This document shows, in pieces, positions 29,579-36,814 of a DNA stretch of 64,000 nucleotides. The DNA is from Caballeronia humi (GTDB taxonomy: Bacteria; Pseudomonadota; Gammaproteobacteria; Burkholderiales; Burkholderiaceae). The translations under genes were made by a program, and so were the position numbers. How positions within the stretch are numbered: position 1 is the first letter of the stretch; every line of letters begins with the position of its first letter. The stretch is from contig NZ_FCNW02000001.1 in the NCBI RefSeq assembly GCF_001544475.1, forward strand, positions 372,001 through 436,000, given 5' to 3'. The notes under the pieces are model-generated. The model saw nothing but the letters and a program-made list of their open reading frames with translations. It did not search any database and had not been told where the DNA came from.

Positions 29579-29974
29579 ATGACCGACTCCCTGCAACTCC
29601 CCGACAAGCCGGTCGCGCTGCGCGTGATGCCGCAGCCCGCCGATTCGAACGTCCACGGCGACGTCTTCGGCGGCTGGATCATGGCGCAAGTCGATATCGC
29701 CGGCTCGATTCCGGCGAGCCGCCGCGCGAACGGACGCGTCGCGACCATCTCGGTGAACTCGTTCATCTTCAAGCAGCCGGTGTTCGTCGGCGACCTGCTG
29801 AGTTTCTATGCCGAAGTCGTGAAGACGGGCAATACGTCGGTGACGGTGTCGGTCGAGGTGTATGCGCAGCGCATGCGCCTGAACGGCGAAGTGGTGAAGG
29901 TGACGGAGGCGATGCTCACCTACGTCGCCACCGATCGCGACCGCCGGCCGCGCGCGCTGCCATCGCTCGATTGA
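29579..29974 (+). CDS. Acyl-CoA thioesterase (YciA-type hot-dog fold)
   Basis: A 131-residue hot-dog hydrolase. The DSNVHGDVFGGWIMAQVDIA segment carries the catalytic Asn/Asp region of the YciA/BACH group, and VGDLLSFYAEVVKTGNTSV is the second conserved strand pair. It hydrolyses acyl-CoAs, probably of broad chain length. The ATG at 29579 begins the conserved domain; a longer upstream frame from 29408 overlaps the promoter area and is not conserved. Confidence 0.9.
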   Translation: MTDSLQLPDKPVALRVMPQPADSNVHGDVFGGWIMAQVDIAGSIPASRRANGRVATISVNSFIFKQPVFVGDLLSFYAEVVKTGNTSVTVSVEVYAQRMRLNGEVVKVTEAMLTYVATDRDRRPRALPSLD

Positions 29975-29980
29975 GCAGCC

Positions 29981-32900
29981 TCAGTTGAGCACGATCCCGC
30001 GCTGCAAAAGCCCGGGAATATCGTCGTGCGGCATCGGGCGCGAGAACAGGTAGCCCTGCATTTCGTCGCAGTCGCGTGCGCGCAGGAAGTCGTGCTGCGC
30101 GGAGGTTTCGACGCCCTCCGCGATCACCTGCAACTCCAGCGAATGCGCGAGCGCGATGATCGCGGCGGTGATGGTTTCGTCGTCGCCGGACGAGCCGATG
30201 TCCGCGACGAACGAGCGGTCGATCTTCAGCCGGTGCACCGGAAAGCGCTTCAGATACGCGAGGCTCGAATAGCCGGTGCCGAAGTCGTCGATGGCGATAC
30301 CAATGCCGAGCGCCGACAGTTCCGCGAGCATCGTGATCGCTTCTTCGGCGTTGCGCATGATGGTGCTCTCGGTGAGTTCGAGTTCGAGATACTTCGGCTC
30401 GAGCCCGGTTTCCTCCAGCACCGACATGACGAGCGTCGCGATGTCGCGCTGCTGGAACTGCCGCGCCGACAAATTCACCGACACCCGCGCCGGCGGCAAT
30501 CCGGCATCCTGCCACGCCTTGTTCTGGCGGCACGCCTCGCGCAGCACCCACTCCGAGAGCGGCCCGATCAGCCCGCTCTCTTCCGCGACCGGAATGAACG
30601 ACGCCGGCGACACGAGCCCGTGCTCCGGGTCCATCCAGCGCACGAGCGCCTCGATCCCGACGATGCCGCCCGTCGCCATGTCGATCTGCGGCTGGTAATG
30701 GAGGATGAACTCGCCGTCGCGCAGCGCGCGCCGCAGACGCCGCTCGACGTTCATCCGCGCGCCGACGCTCGCGTTCATCTCAGGCAGATAGAACTGGAAC
30801 GTGTTGCGCCCCATGTCCTTTGCGCGGTACATCGCGAGATCGGCTTTCTTCAGCACGGTCTCGGCGTCGTCGCCATCTTGCGGGAACAGGCTCGCGCCCA
30901 TGCTGCAGCCGACGTACAGCTCCGTGCCGTCGAGCCACACCGGCTCGGAGATCGCTGCCCGTACGCGCTCCATCCACGCGATCAGCAGCGCTTCGTCGGT
31001 GAGATCGGGCAGCACGATCACGAACTCGTCGCCGCCGTGGCGCGCGACCGTATCAGAAGAGCGCGCGCAGCGCTGCAACCGCTCGCCGACCACCGCGAGC
31101 AAACGATCGCCGACACTGTGACCCAGGCTGTCGTTGACGTTCTTGAAGCCGTCGAGATCGATGAACACGACGGAGAGCCGCGTATCGTGCCGCCGCGCAT
31201 GATCGATCGCGTGTTGCAGACGCTCGCGCAGCAGCTTGCGGTTCGGCAGGCGCGTGAGCGCGTCGTAGTTCGCCTGGTATTCGAGCTGCTCCTGATAGCG
31301 GATCAGGTCGGTGACGTCGTTGATCACGCCGATGTGATGCGTCGTGTGACCGTGCGCGTCCGGCACGGGCGCGACGAACAACTGGTTCCAGAAAGGCGCG
31401 CCGTCCTTGCGATAGTTGCGCAGCACCGCGCTCGCCTCGTTGTTCGCGCCAAGCCCGCGACGGATCGTGTTCAGCCCTTCCTGATCCTGGTCGGTGCCTT
31501 GCAGGAAGCGGCAATCGCGGCCGGTCACCTCGGCCGGATCGTAGCCCGTGATGCGCTTGAACGCAGGATTCGCGTACTCGATGATGTTGCCGCCGTCCCC
31601 CGGCGCGGTGATCAGAATCGCGTTCACGCTCGCGTCGAGCGCGCGGCTTTGCAGACGCAGCGCGAGTTCCGAACGCTTCCTTTCGGTGACGTCGTGATAC
31701 GAACCGAGCACGCCGATGGTCTGCCCTTCGCCGTCCATCAGCGGCAGCTTGCTCGCGACCACCGTACGCAGCGTGTCGCCGACCATGATCTCGCGCTCGA
31801 AGTGCATCTTCGGCACGCTCGACATGATCACCTCCTCGTCGTCGGCGCGCAGGATGTGCGCGAAGCGGCCCCACGGAAGCTCGTCGTCGGTCTTGCCGAT
31901 CACCTGTTCGTTGTACGCGAGCCCGGCGTCGCGCGCGAACGCGTGATTGCAGCCGAGATAGCGCGACTCGCGATCCTTCCAGAAGATGCGCTGCGGAATG
32001 TTGTCGATGATCGATTCGAGCATCTGGTTCGAGCGCCGCGCCTCGGCTTCCGCGTTGATGCGGCCGGTGACGTCGTTGGCGAGCATGAAAATACCCTGCC
32101 GCCCTGAGTATTTGAGCGCGTGATGCGAGACGTCGGCGCTGATCGTCGAGCCGTTCTTGTGACGATGCCGCCAGACGCCCGCCGAGCGTTGCGCCGATGC
32201 GTCCTCGCCCGCGCTGCGTGCAAGCCGTGCGGCGAAGCGCTCGAAGTCGTCGCCGCCGTGCAGGTCGCGCAGTGTCAGGTTCATGAACTCCGGCTCGTTG
32301 TAGCCGTAGTGACGCATCGCAGCCGGATTCACGGCGACGAAGCGCATCGTCTCGCTGTCGACGATCCACATCGGCACCGGATGCGCGTCGAAGAGGCCGC
32401 GAAAGCGCTCGTTGTTGCGCTGCATCGCCCGCGCGATGCGCAGCTTGGCGCGGGCCGAGCGCTCGTGGCTCGCGAACGTGTAGATGAGCACGCCGCTGCC
32501 CGCGAGCACGGTGACGATCAAAAGCAGCATCGCCTGCCCCGACGACTGCGCCGACAGATTCAGCGCCGCGGTCAGCGCGGTGTCTTCGCGCGCGCGCAGG
32601 ATTGCAAGTTCCTCATCGACGGCTTGCTGGTCTTCGCTCAGCTTCACGAACGCGGCATCGGCCCAGTTGCGCGGTGCACCCGCTTTCGCCGACGCCGCCC
32701 GCTCGAACGTGGCCGCTGCGTCGTGCCTCATGATGGCGGCGAACGTAGCCAGGCGATCGAAGGCGCCGGCCATGCCCGGCTCCATCGCGAACTGCGCGCG
32801 CAGGCTGCTTTCCAGCGCGTCGAGATGCGCGGCGCGCGCCTCGCGGACGTCGGCGGAATCGAGCGTGCCGGTCGCCTCGTAGCGGCCGAGTGCAGTCAGG

Positions 32901-33115
32901 TTGTCGCCGAGCGCGGTGCGAAAGGCGTCGAGGTCGCGCATCAGACTCATCGAGCGCAGCGTGCGGGCATCGGCTTCGTTCTGCGCGCGGATCTGCTCGT
33001 AAGCGACGAACGCGTTCGCGCCGAGTGCAAGCAGCACCACGGCGATATTGACGAGCAGGCGACTCGAAAGCCGCCTCGTAAAGAATTGGATCATTGGGCT
33101 ACGCGCGTCATCCAT
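29981..33115 (-). CDS. Membrane-bound PAS-PAS-LOV-like-GGDEF-EAL c-di-GMP protein
   Basis: A large signalling protein for making and degrading cyclic di-GMP. The start is uncertain: GTG 33142, ATG 33115 or ATG 33094. Numbering from 33142, membrane helices at about 27-45 and 203-224 flank a periplasmic region. Three PAS domains follow (about 242-360, 372-488 and 498-612). A GGDEF domain comes next with intact GGDEF at 703-707 and an RxxD inhibitory site five residues before it. An EAL domain then has EAL at 831, N889, IDDFGTG, LKIDR and VIAEGVE all intact. Both activities are therefore possible. The third PAS has the LOV motif GRDCRFLQG with the photoactive-type cysteine. The gene is monocistronic. 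Confidence 0.93.
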   Translation of the reverse strand: MDDARSPMIQFFTRRLSSRLLVNIAVVLLALGANAFVAYEQIRAQNEADARTLRSMSLMRDLDAFRTALGDNLTALGRYEATGTLDSADVREARAAHLDALESSLRAQFAMEPGMAGAFDRLATFAAIMRHDAAATFERAASAKAGAPRNWADAAFVKLSEDQQAVDEELAILRAREDTALTAALNLSAQSSGQAMLLLIVTVLAGSGVLIYTFASHERSARAKLRIARAMQRNNERFRGLFDAHPVPMWIVDSETMRFVAVNPAAMRHYGYNEPEFMNLTLRDLHGGDDFERFAARLARSAGEDASAQRSAGVWRHRHKNGSTISADVSHHALKYSGRQGIFMLANDVTGRINAEAEARRSNQMLESIIDNIPQRIFWKDRESRYLGCNHAFARDAGLAYNEQVIGKTDDELPWGRFAHILRADDEEVIMSSVPKMHFEREIMVGDTLRTVVASKLPLMDGEGQTIGVLGSYHDVTERKRSELALRLQSRALDASVNAILITAPGDGGNIIEYANPAFKRITGYDPAEVTGRDCRFLQGTDQDQEGLNTIRRGLGANNEASAVLRNYRKDGAPFWNQLFVAPVPDAHGHTTHHIGVINDVTDLIRYQEQLEYQANYDALTRLPNRKLLRERLQHAIDHARRHDTRLSVVFIDLDGFKNVNDSLGHSVGDRLLAVVGERLQRCARSSDTVARHGGDEFVIVLPDLTDEALLIAWMERVRAAISEPVWLDGTELYVGCSMGASLFPQDGDDAETVLKKADLAMYRAKDMGRNTFQFYLPEMNASVGARMNVERRLRRALRDGEFILHYQPQIDMATGGIVGIEALVRWMDPEHGLVSPASFIPVAEESGLIGPLSEWVLREACRQNKAWQDAGLPPARVSVNLSARQFQQRDIATLVMSVLEETGLEPKYLELELTESTIMRNAEEAITMLAELSALGIGIAIDDFGTGYSSLAYLKRFPVHRLKIDRSFVADIGSSGDDETITAAIIALAHSLELQVIAEGVETSAQHDFLRARDCDEMQGYLFSRPMPHDDIPGLLQRGIVLN

Positions 33116-33237
33116 GAGAGCACGCGCGGACTCACCGTCCACGGCGCGGTCACTGAATAACGGCCGCCAGCCACCGGAATTTAGGGCGCGGCGAGCTGAA
33201 ACCGCGTGAAACGCTTAATACGCGGTGCGGCGGATTC

Positions 33238-33717
33238 TCAGTCGGCGAGGCCGAATTCGCGCATAGCAGGCAGGAAATCGTGATTCAGTTCGCCCGTCCT
33301 GCGCGCGAGCTTGGCGAGCGCATAGCGTTGAAACCGGTCGAGTTCGCCCCAGCGCGAAAGACTCGGCGAACTCACGCCGGCCAGGCTGCTCTGCCGGATG
33401 ACTGTTTCGGGGACGGCATCGGCGTGTGCCCAGACGGGGTCCGTATCGGGGGCGAACTTTTCGGGCACGGCGTTCGCATGCGTGCGCAGCATTTCGTCAA
33501 CGGCGTGGTCGAAGTTCGGCTCGATCTCGCTGCCGTCTTCGACCGGAAAGCGCGCGAGCAACACGCGATCGTCGTAAGGCAGCATCTGCCATTGATCGAG
33601 CGATATCCGCAGACCAAAGCGATCGAGGTTGAATCGCACGGCAAGGGGAATGAAGCGCAAGTTCTCCGACGACTCGACTTCGAAGTTGAACAGGCGCGCA
33701 GCGTCGTAAAGTCCCAT
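33238..33717 (-). CDS. Nitrate reductase-associated protein (NarM-like)
   Basis: A 159-residue cytoplasmic protein. The stretch LFNFEVESSENLRFIPLAVR followed by FNLDRFGLRISLDQW and a YDDRVLL segment matches the Nitr_red_assoc family as I remember it. The cyanobacterial member NarM is needed for active assimilatory nitrate reductase. The start at 33717 places the family domain at the N-terminus; the in-frame extension to 33846 is not conserved. It diverges from fdhD, another molybdoenzyme maturation gene, across 206 bases. No nitrate reductase is in the window. The family assignment is by recognition, not search. Confidence 0.7.
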   Translation of the reverse strand: MGLYDAARLFNFEVESSENLRFIPLAVRFNLDRFGLRISLDQWQMLPYDDRVLLARFPVEDGSEIEPNFDHAVDEMLRTHANAVPEKFAPDTDPVWAHADAVPETVIRQSSLAGVSSPSLSRWGELDRFQRYALAKLARRTGELNHDFLPAMREFGLAD

Positions 33718-33923
33718 GACAGTTGCCTCGTTGGCGTGAAAGGCGCGCATCGGCATGCATCGCCGGCTTAAGTTATTGTAGGGCCTCGGACGACAACTAT
33801 ACCCACAGTCGCGGCGCTCGTGCATGCGCATTCGCACGGTGTTCATAACGACTCATTTTCGTTTCAGGCAGCAAACGTTATGCCCGTATTTGCGCGCCGG
33901 GCCTGGCACAAGGAATCATCAAA

Positions 33924-34751
33924 GTGAACGATCTCGACACGGACGATCAACCGGGTTTCATCGAGCGGCAAGTGCGCCGCCATCGCGCCGGTGACACGGC
34001 AATAGCAGCGGACAACGTCGGCCAGGAGTGGCCTGTCGCGCTCGTCTTCAACGGCATCTCGCACGCGGTCATGATGTGTACGCCGCGCGATCTCGAAGCG
34101 TTCGCCGTGGGCTTCTCGATCACGGAAGGCATCGTGGAGCGCGGCAGCGATATCCACGACATCGAGGTCTTCTTTCGCAACGACGGCCAAGCATTGCCGC
34201 ATGCGGAAGTGCATCTGCAGGTGGTGCAACAGGCGTTCGTCGCGCTGAAGGACAAGCGGCGGGCGCTCGCCGGACGCACGGGCTGCGGCGTGTGCGGTAT
34301 CGAAAGTATCGAGCTGCTCGACTTGCAGCCCGAACAGGTGCCCGATACCGGCTTCCTCGCGCGTCTCGCGGACGATGCCATCGCCCGCGCTTCCCGCGAG
34401 CTGCCCGCGCATCAGCAGTTGACGAAGCTGACCGGCGGCCTGCACGCGGCGGCATGGTGCGACGAAACCGGCGCGGTGCGCCACGCGTTCGAGGACGTCG
34501 GGCGGCACAACGCGCTCGACAAGCTCATCGGCCACCTGATCCTCGAACGTCAGGACACAACGCAAGGCTTCGTGTTCCTGTCGAGCCGCGCGAGCTATGA
34601 ACTCGTGCGCAAGTCGGCGCGCGTCGGCGTGCCGATGGTCGTGACGATTTCCGCGCCGACTTCGCTTGCGATCTCCATCGCGAAGCAGGCGGGCTTGCGG
34701 CTCGTCAGCTTCGCGCGGGAGAGCAGCTTCGTCGAATACGACACGGAATGA
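33924..34751 (+). CDS. fdhD: Formate dehydrogenase accessory sulfurtransferase FdhD
   Basis: A 275-residue sulfurtransferase that passes sulfur from IscS to the molybdenum cofactor of formate dehydrogenase. The conserved GCGVCG motif (Cys121, Cys124) is intact, as are AFAVGFSITEG and FEDVGRHNALDKLIG, which binds the cofactor. The start is GTG at 33924, preceded by AAGGA. Formate dehydrogenase genes are not in the window. The gene ends 3 bases from a convergent enoyl-CoA hydratase. Confidence 0.95.
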   Translation: MNDLDTDDQPGFIERQVRRHRAGDTAIAADNVGQEWPVALVFNGISHAVMMCTPRDLEAFAVGFSITEGIVERGSDIHDIEVFFRNDGQALPHAEVHLQVVQQAFVALKDKRRALAGRTGCGVCGIESIELLDLQPEQVPDTGFLARLADDAIARASRELPAHQQLTKLTGGLHAAAWCDETGAVRHAFEDVGRHNALDKLIGHLILERQDTTQGFVFLSSRASYELVRKSARVGVPMVVTISAPTSLAISIAKQAGLRLVSFARESSFVEYDTE

Positions 34752-34754
34752 AGT

Positions 34755-35519
34755 TCAATCGAAGCGGCTGAAGTCCGGCTTGCGCTTCTCGAAGAACGCC
34801 TGGAACGCCTCGCGCGCTTCCGGCGCCTTCAGCATCCTGGCGAAGTGCTCCGCTTCCTCGTCGATGCGCGCGGCAACTTCACGGGCGGCTGCGCTCTTCA
34901 TCAGCGACTTGCTCACCCGCAGCGACGACGCAGGCAACGCCGCGAGCTTCTTCGCCTGCTTGAGCGCGAAGGCATCGACTTCTTCGGCGTCCATTGCGCG
35001 ATTCACGAAGCCCATGCCGAGCGCTTCGTGCACATCGAACGCTTCGCCCAGCAGCAGCTTCTCCGCCGCGCGCTGATACCCCGCGACACGCGGCAGCAAC
35101 AAGCTCGACGCCGCTTCCGGCACGAGCCCGAGCTGGACGAAAGGCAGCGAAAACTTCGCCGTCGATGCCGCGTAGACGAGGTCGCAATGCAGCAGCATCG
35201 TCGTGCCGACGCCGACCGCCGCGCCCGCCACCGCGGCCACCACGGGCTTGTGCGCCGTGCTGATGCGGCGCAGGAACTGGAGCACGGGCGCGTCGTGGTC
35301 CAATGAGGGCGCGTTCATGAAGTCTTCGAGATCGTTGCCCGCGGAAAACGTGCCGCCGTTGCCGCGGATCAGCACGGCGCGCACGGTGGCGTCCTTCTCG
35401 GCTTCGAAGAACGCGTCGGCCATTTCCTGGTACATCGCTGCCGTGATTGCGTTCTTCTTGTCGGGCCGGTTAAGCGCGATGGTCAGCACGCCGTCCGCTC
35501 GTTCGATGAGTATGTCCAT
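34755..35519 (-). CDS. Enoyl-CoA hydratase/isomerase family protein
   Basis: A 254-residue crotonase. RGNGGTFSAGNDLEDF provides the first oxyanion-hole segment, and VAAVAGAAVGVGTTMLLHCD the second. The position of the usual first catalytic Glu appears replaced, so isomerase or other crotonase chemistry is possible. It is the last gene of a beta-oxidation run (acyl-CoA dehydrogenase, bifunctional enzyme, thiolase, this). The ATG at 35519 follows GGAGAC. Confidence 0.88.
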   Translation of the reverse strand: MDILIERADGVLTIALNRPDKKNAITAAMYQEMADAFFEAEKDATVRAVLIRGNGGTFSAGNDLEDFMNAPSLDHDAPVLQFLRRISTAHKPVVAAVAGAAVGVGTTMLLHCDLVYAASTAKFSLPFVQLGLVPEAASSLLLPRVAGYQRAAEKLLLGEAFDVHEALGMGFVNRAMDAEEVDAFALKQAKKLAALPASSLRVSKSLMKSAAAREVAARIDEEAEHFARMLKAPEAREAFQAFFEKRKPDFSRFD

Positions 35520-35595
35520 CTCGTCTCCTATGTGAAAACGGTTCGCAAGCACCGAGGCTTGCGAACCGTCGTTTCGAGTGATGCCGCGTGCCCGC

Positions 35596-36795
35596 TTACA
35601 GCCGTTCGATGATGCCCGCCGCGCCCATGCCCGTGCCGACGCACATCGTCACCATGCCGTACTTCAGGTTGCGCCGGCGCAGGCCGTGCACGACCGTCGA
35701 TGCGCGAATCGCACCCGTCGCGCCGAGCGGATGCCCGAGCGCGATCGCGCCGCCGAGCGGGTTGATCTTCGACGGATCGAGGCCGAGGTCCTGCGTCACC
35801 GCCAGCGCCTGCGCGGCGAACGCTTCGTTGAGTTCGATCCAGTCGATGTCGTCCTGCTTGAGGCCGGCGGCCTTCAGCGCAGCCGGAATTGCTTCCTTCG
35901 GACCGATGCCCATGATCTCCGGCGGCACGCCGCGCACCGCGAAGCTCACGAAGCGCGCGAGCGGCGTGAGGTTGAACTGCTTCAAGATCTTCTCCGACAC
36001 GACGATCAGCGCGCCCGCGCCGTCGGAGGTCTGCGAGCTGTTGCCCGCCGTCACGGAACCCTTGTTCGCGAACACCGGGCGCAGCTTGGCGAGGCCTTCG
36101 AGCGTCGTGCCGGCGCGCGGACCTTCGTCCAGACGAATCTCGCGCGAATTCACGCGCACGTCGCCGGTCGCGAGATCGGGGAAGCGCTCGTTCAGCGTGA
36201 ACGCCGCGATTTCATCGTCGAATTCGCCCGACTCTTGCGCCGCCAAAGCCTTTCGATGCGACTCCACCGCGAACGCATCCTGCGCCTCGCGGCTGATCTT
36301 CCAGCGCTCGGCCACGCGCTCGGCGGTCAGCCCCATGCCGTATGCGATGCCGACGTTCTCGTCGCGATCGAAGATATGTGGCGGCAGCGATGGCTTGTTG
36401 CCCATCATCGGCACCATGCTCATCGATTCGCAGCCGCCCGCGATCATCACATCCGACTCGCCGACGCGAATGCGGTCCGCCGCCATCGCGAGCGCCGTCA
36501 CGCCCGACGCGCAGAAGCGGTTCACCGTCACGCCGCCGACCGAATTCGGCAAGCCAGCGAGCAACGCGCCGATGCGCGCGACGTTCAAGCCTTGCTCCGC
36601 TTCGGGAATCGCGCAGCCGATGATCGCGTCTTCGATCAGCTTCGTGTCCAGCCCCGGCACTTGCGCCACGGCTGAGCGAATCGCGTGGACGAGCAGTTCG
36701 TCCGGGCGCGTGTTCCTGAAAACGCCGCGCGGCGCCTTGCCGATCGGCGTGCGGCTCGCGGCGACGATGTATGCGTCCTGCAATTGTTTGCTCAT
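35596..36795 (-). CDS. Acetyl-CoA C-acyltransferase (thiolase, FadA type)
   Basis: A 399-residue degradative thiolase that cleaves 3-ketoacyl-CoA with CoA. The acylated cysteine is in NRFCASG (Cys95). The catalytic histidine is in LGHPLGATG (about 355), and the second cysteine is in CVGTGMG (Cys385). It lies 20 bases after the bifunctional dehydrogenase/hydratase and belongs to the same operon. Biosynthetic use cannot be excluded by sequence, but the neighbours favour fatty-acid breakdown. Confidence 0.93.
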   Translation of the reverse strand: MSKQLQDAYIVAASRTPIGKAPRGVFRNTRPDELLVHAIRSAVAQVPGLDTKLIEDAIIGCAIPEAEQGLNVARIGALLAGLPNSVGGVTVNRFCASGVTALAMAADRIRVGESDVMIAGGCESMSMVPMMGNKPSLPPHIFDRDENVGIAYGMGLTAERVAERWKISREAQDAFAVESHRKALAAQESGEFDDEIAAFTLNERFPDLATGDVRVNSREIRLDEGPRAGTTLEGLAKLRPVFANKGSVTAGNSSQTSDGAGALIVVSEKILKQFNLTPLARFVSFAVRGVPPEIMGIGPKEAIPAALKAAGLKQDDIDWIELNEAFAAQALAVTQDLGLDPSKINPLGGAIALGHPLGATGAIRASTVVHGLRRRNLKYGMVTMCVGTGMGAAGIIERL

Positions 36796-36814
36796 ATCCA
36801 GCTCCTGTGTGCGC

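Noticed and set aside
30026..32107. A 693-codon plus-strand frame opposite the GGDEF-EAL gene
   Set aside because: The minus strand encodes intact PAS, GGDEF and EAL motifs; the plus frame is composition-driven.
26031..34751. A complete nitrate assimilation or formate oxidation locus
   Set aside because: Only an NNP-type porter, a NarM-like gene and fdhD are present; no reductase, dehydrogenase or cofactor-synthesis genes are seen, and unrelated genes lie between them.
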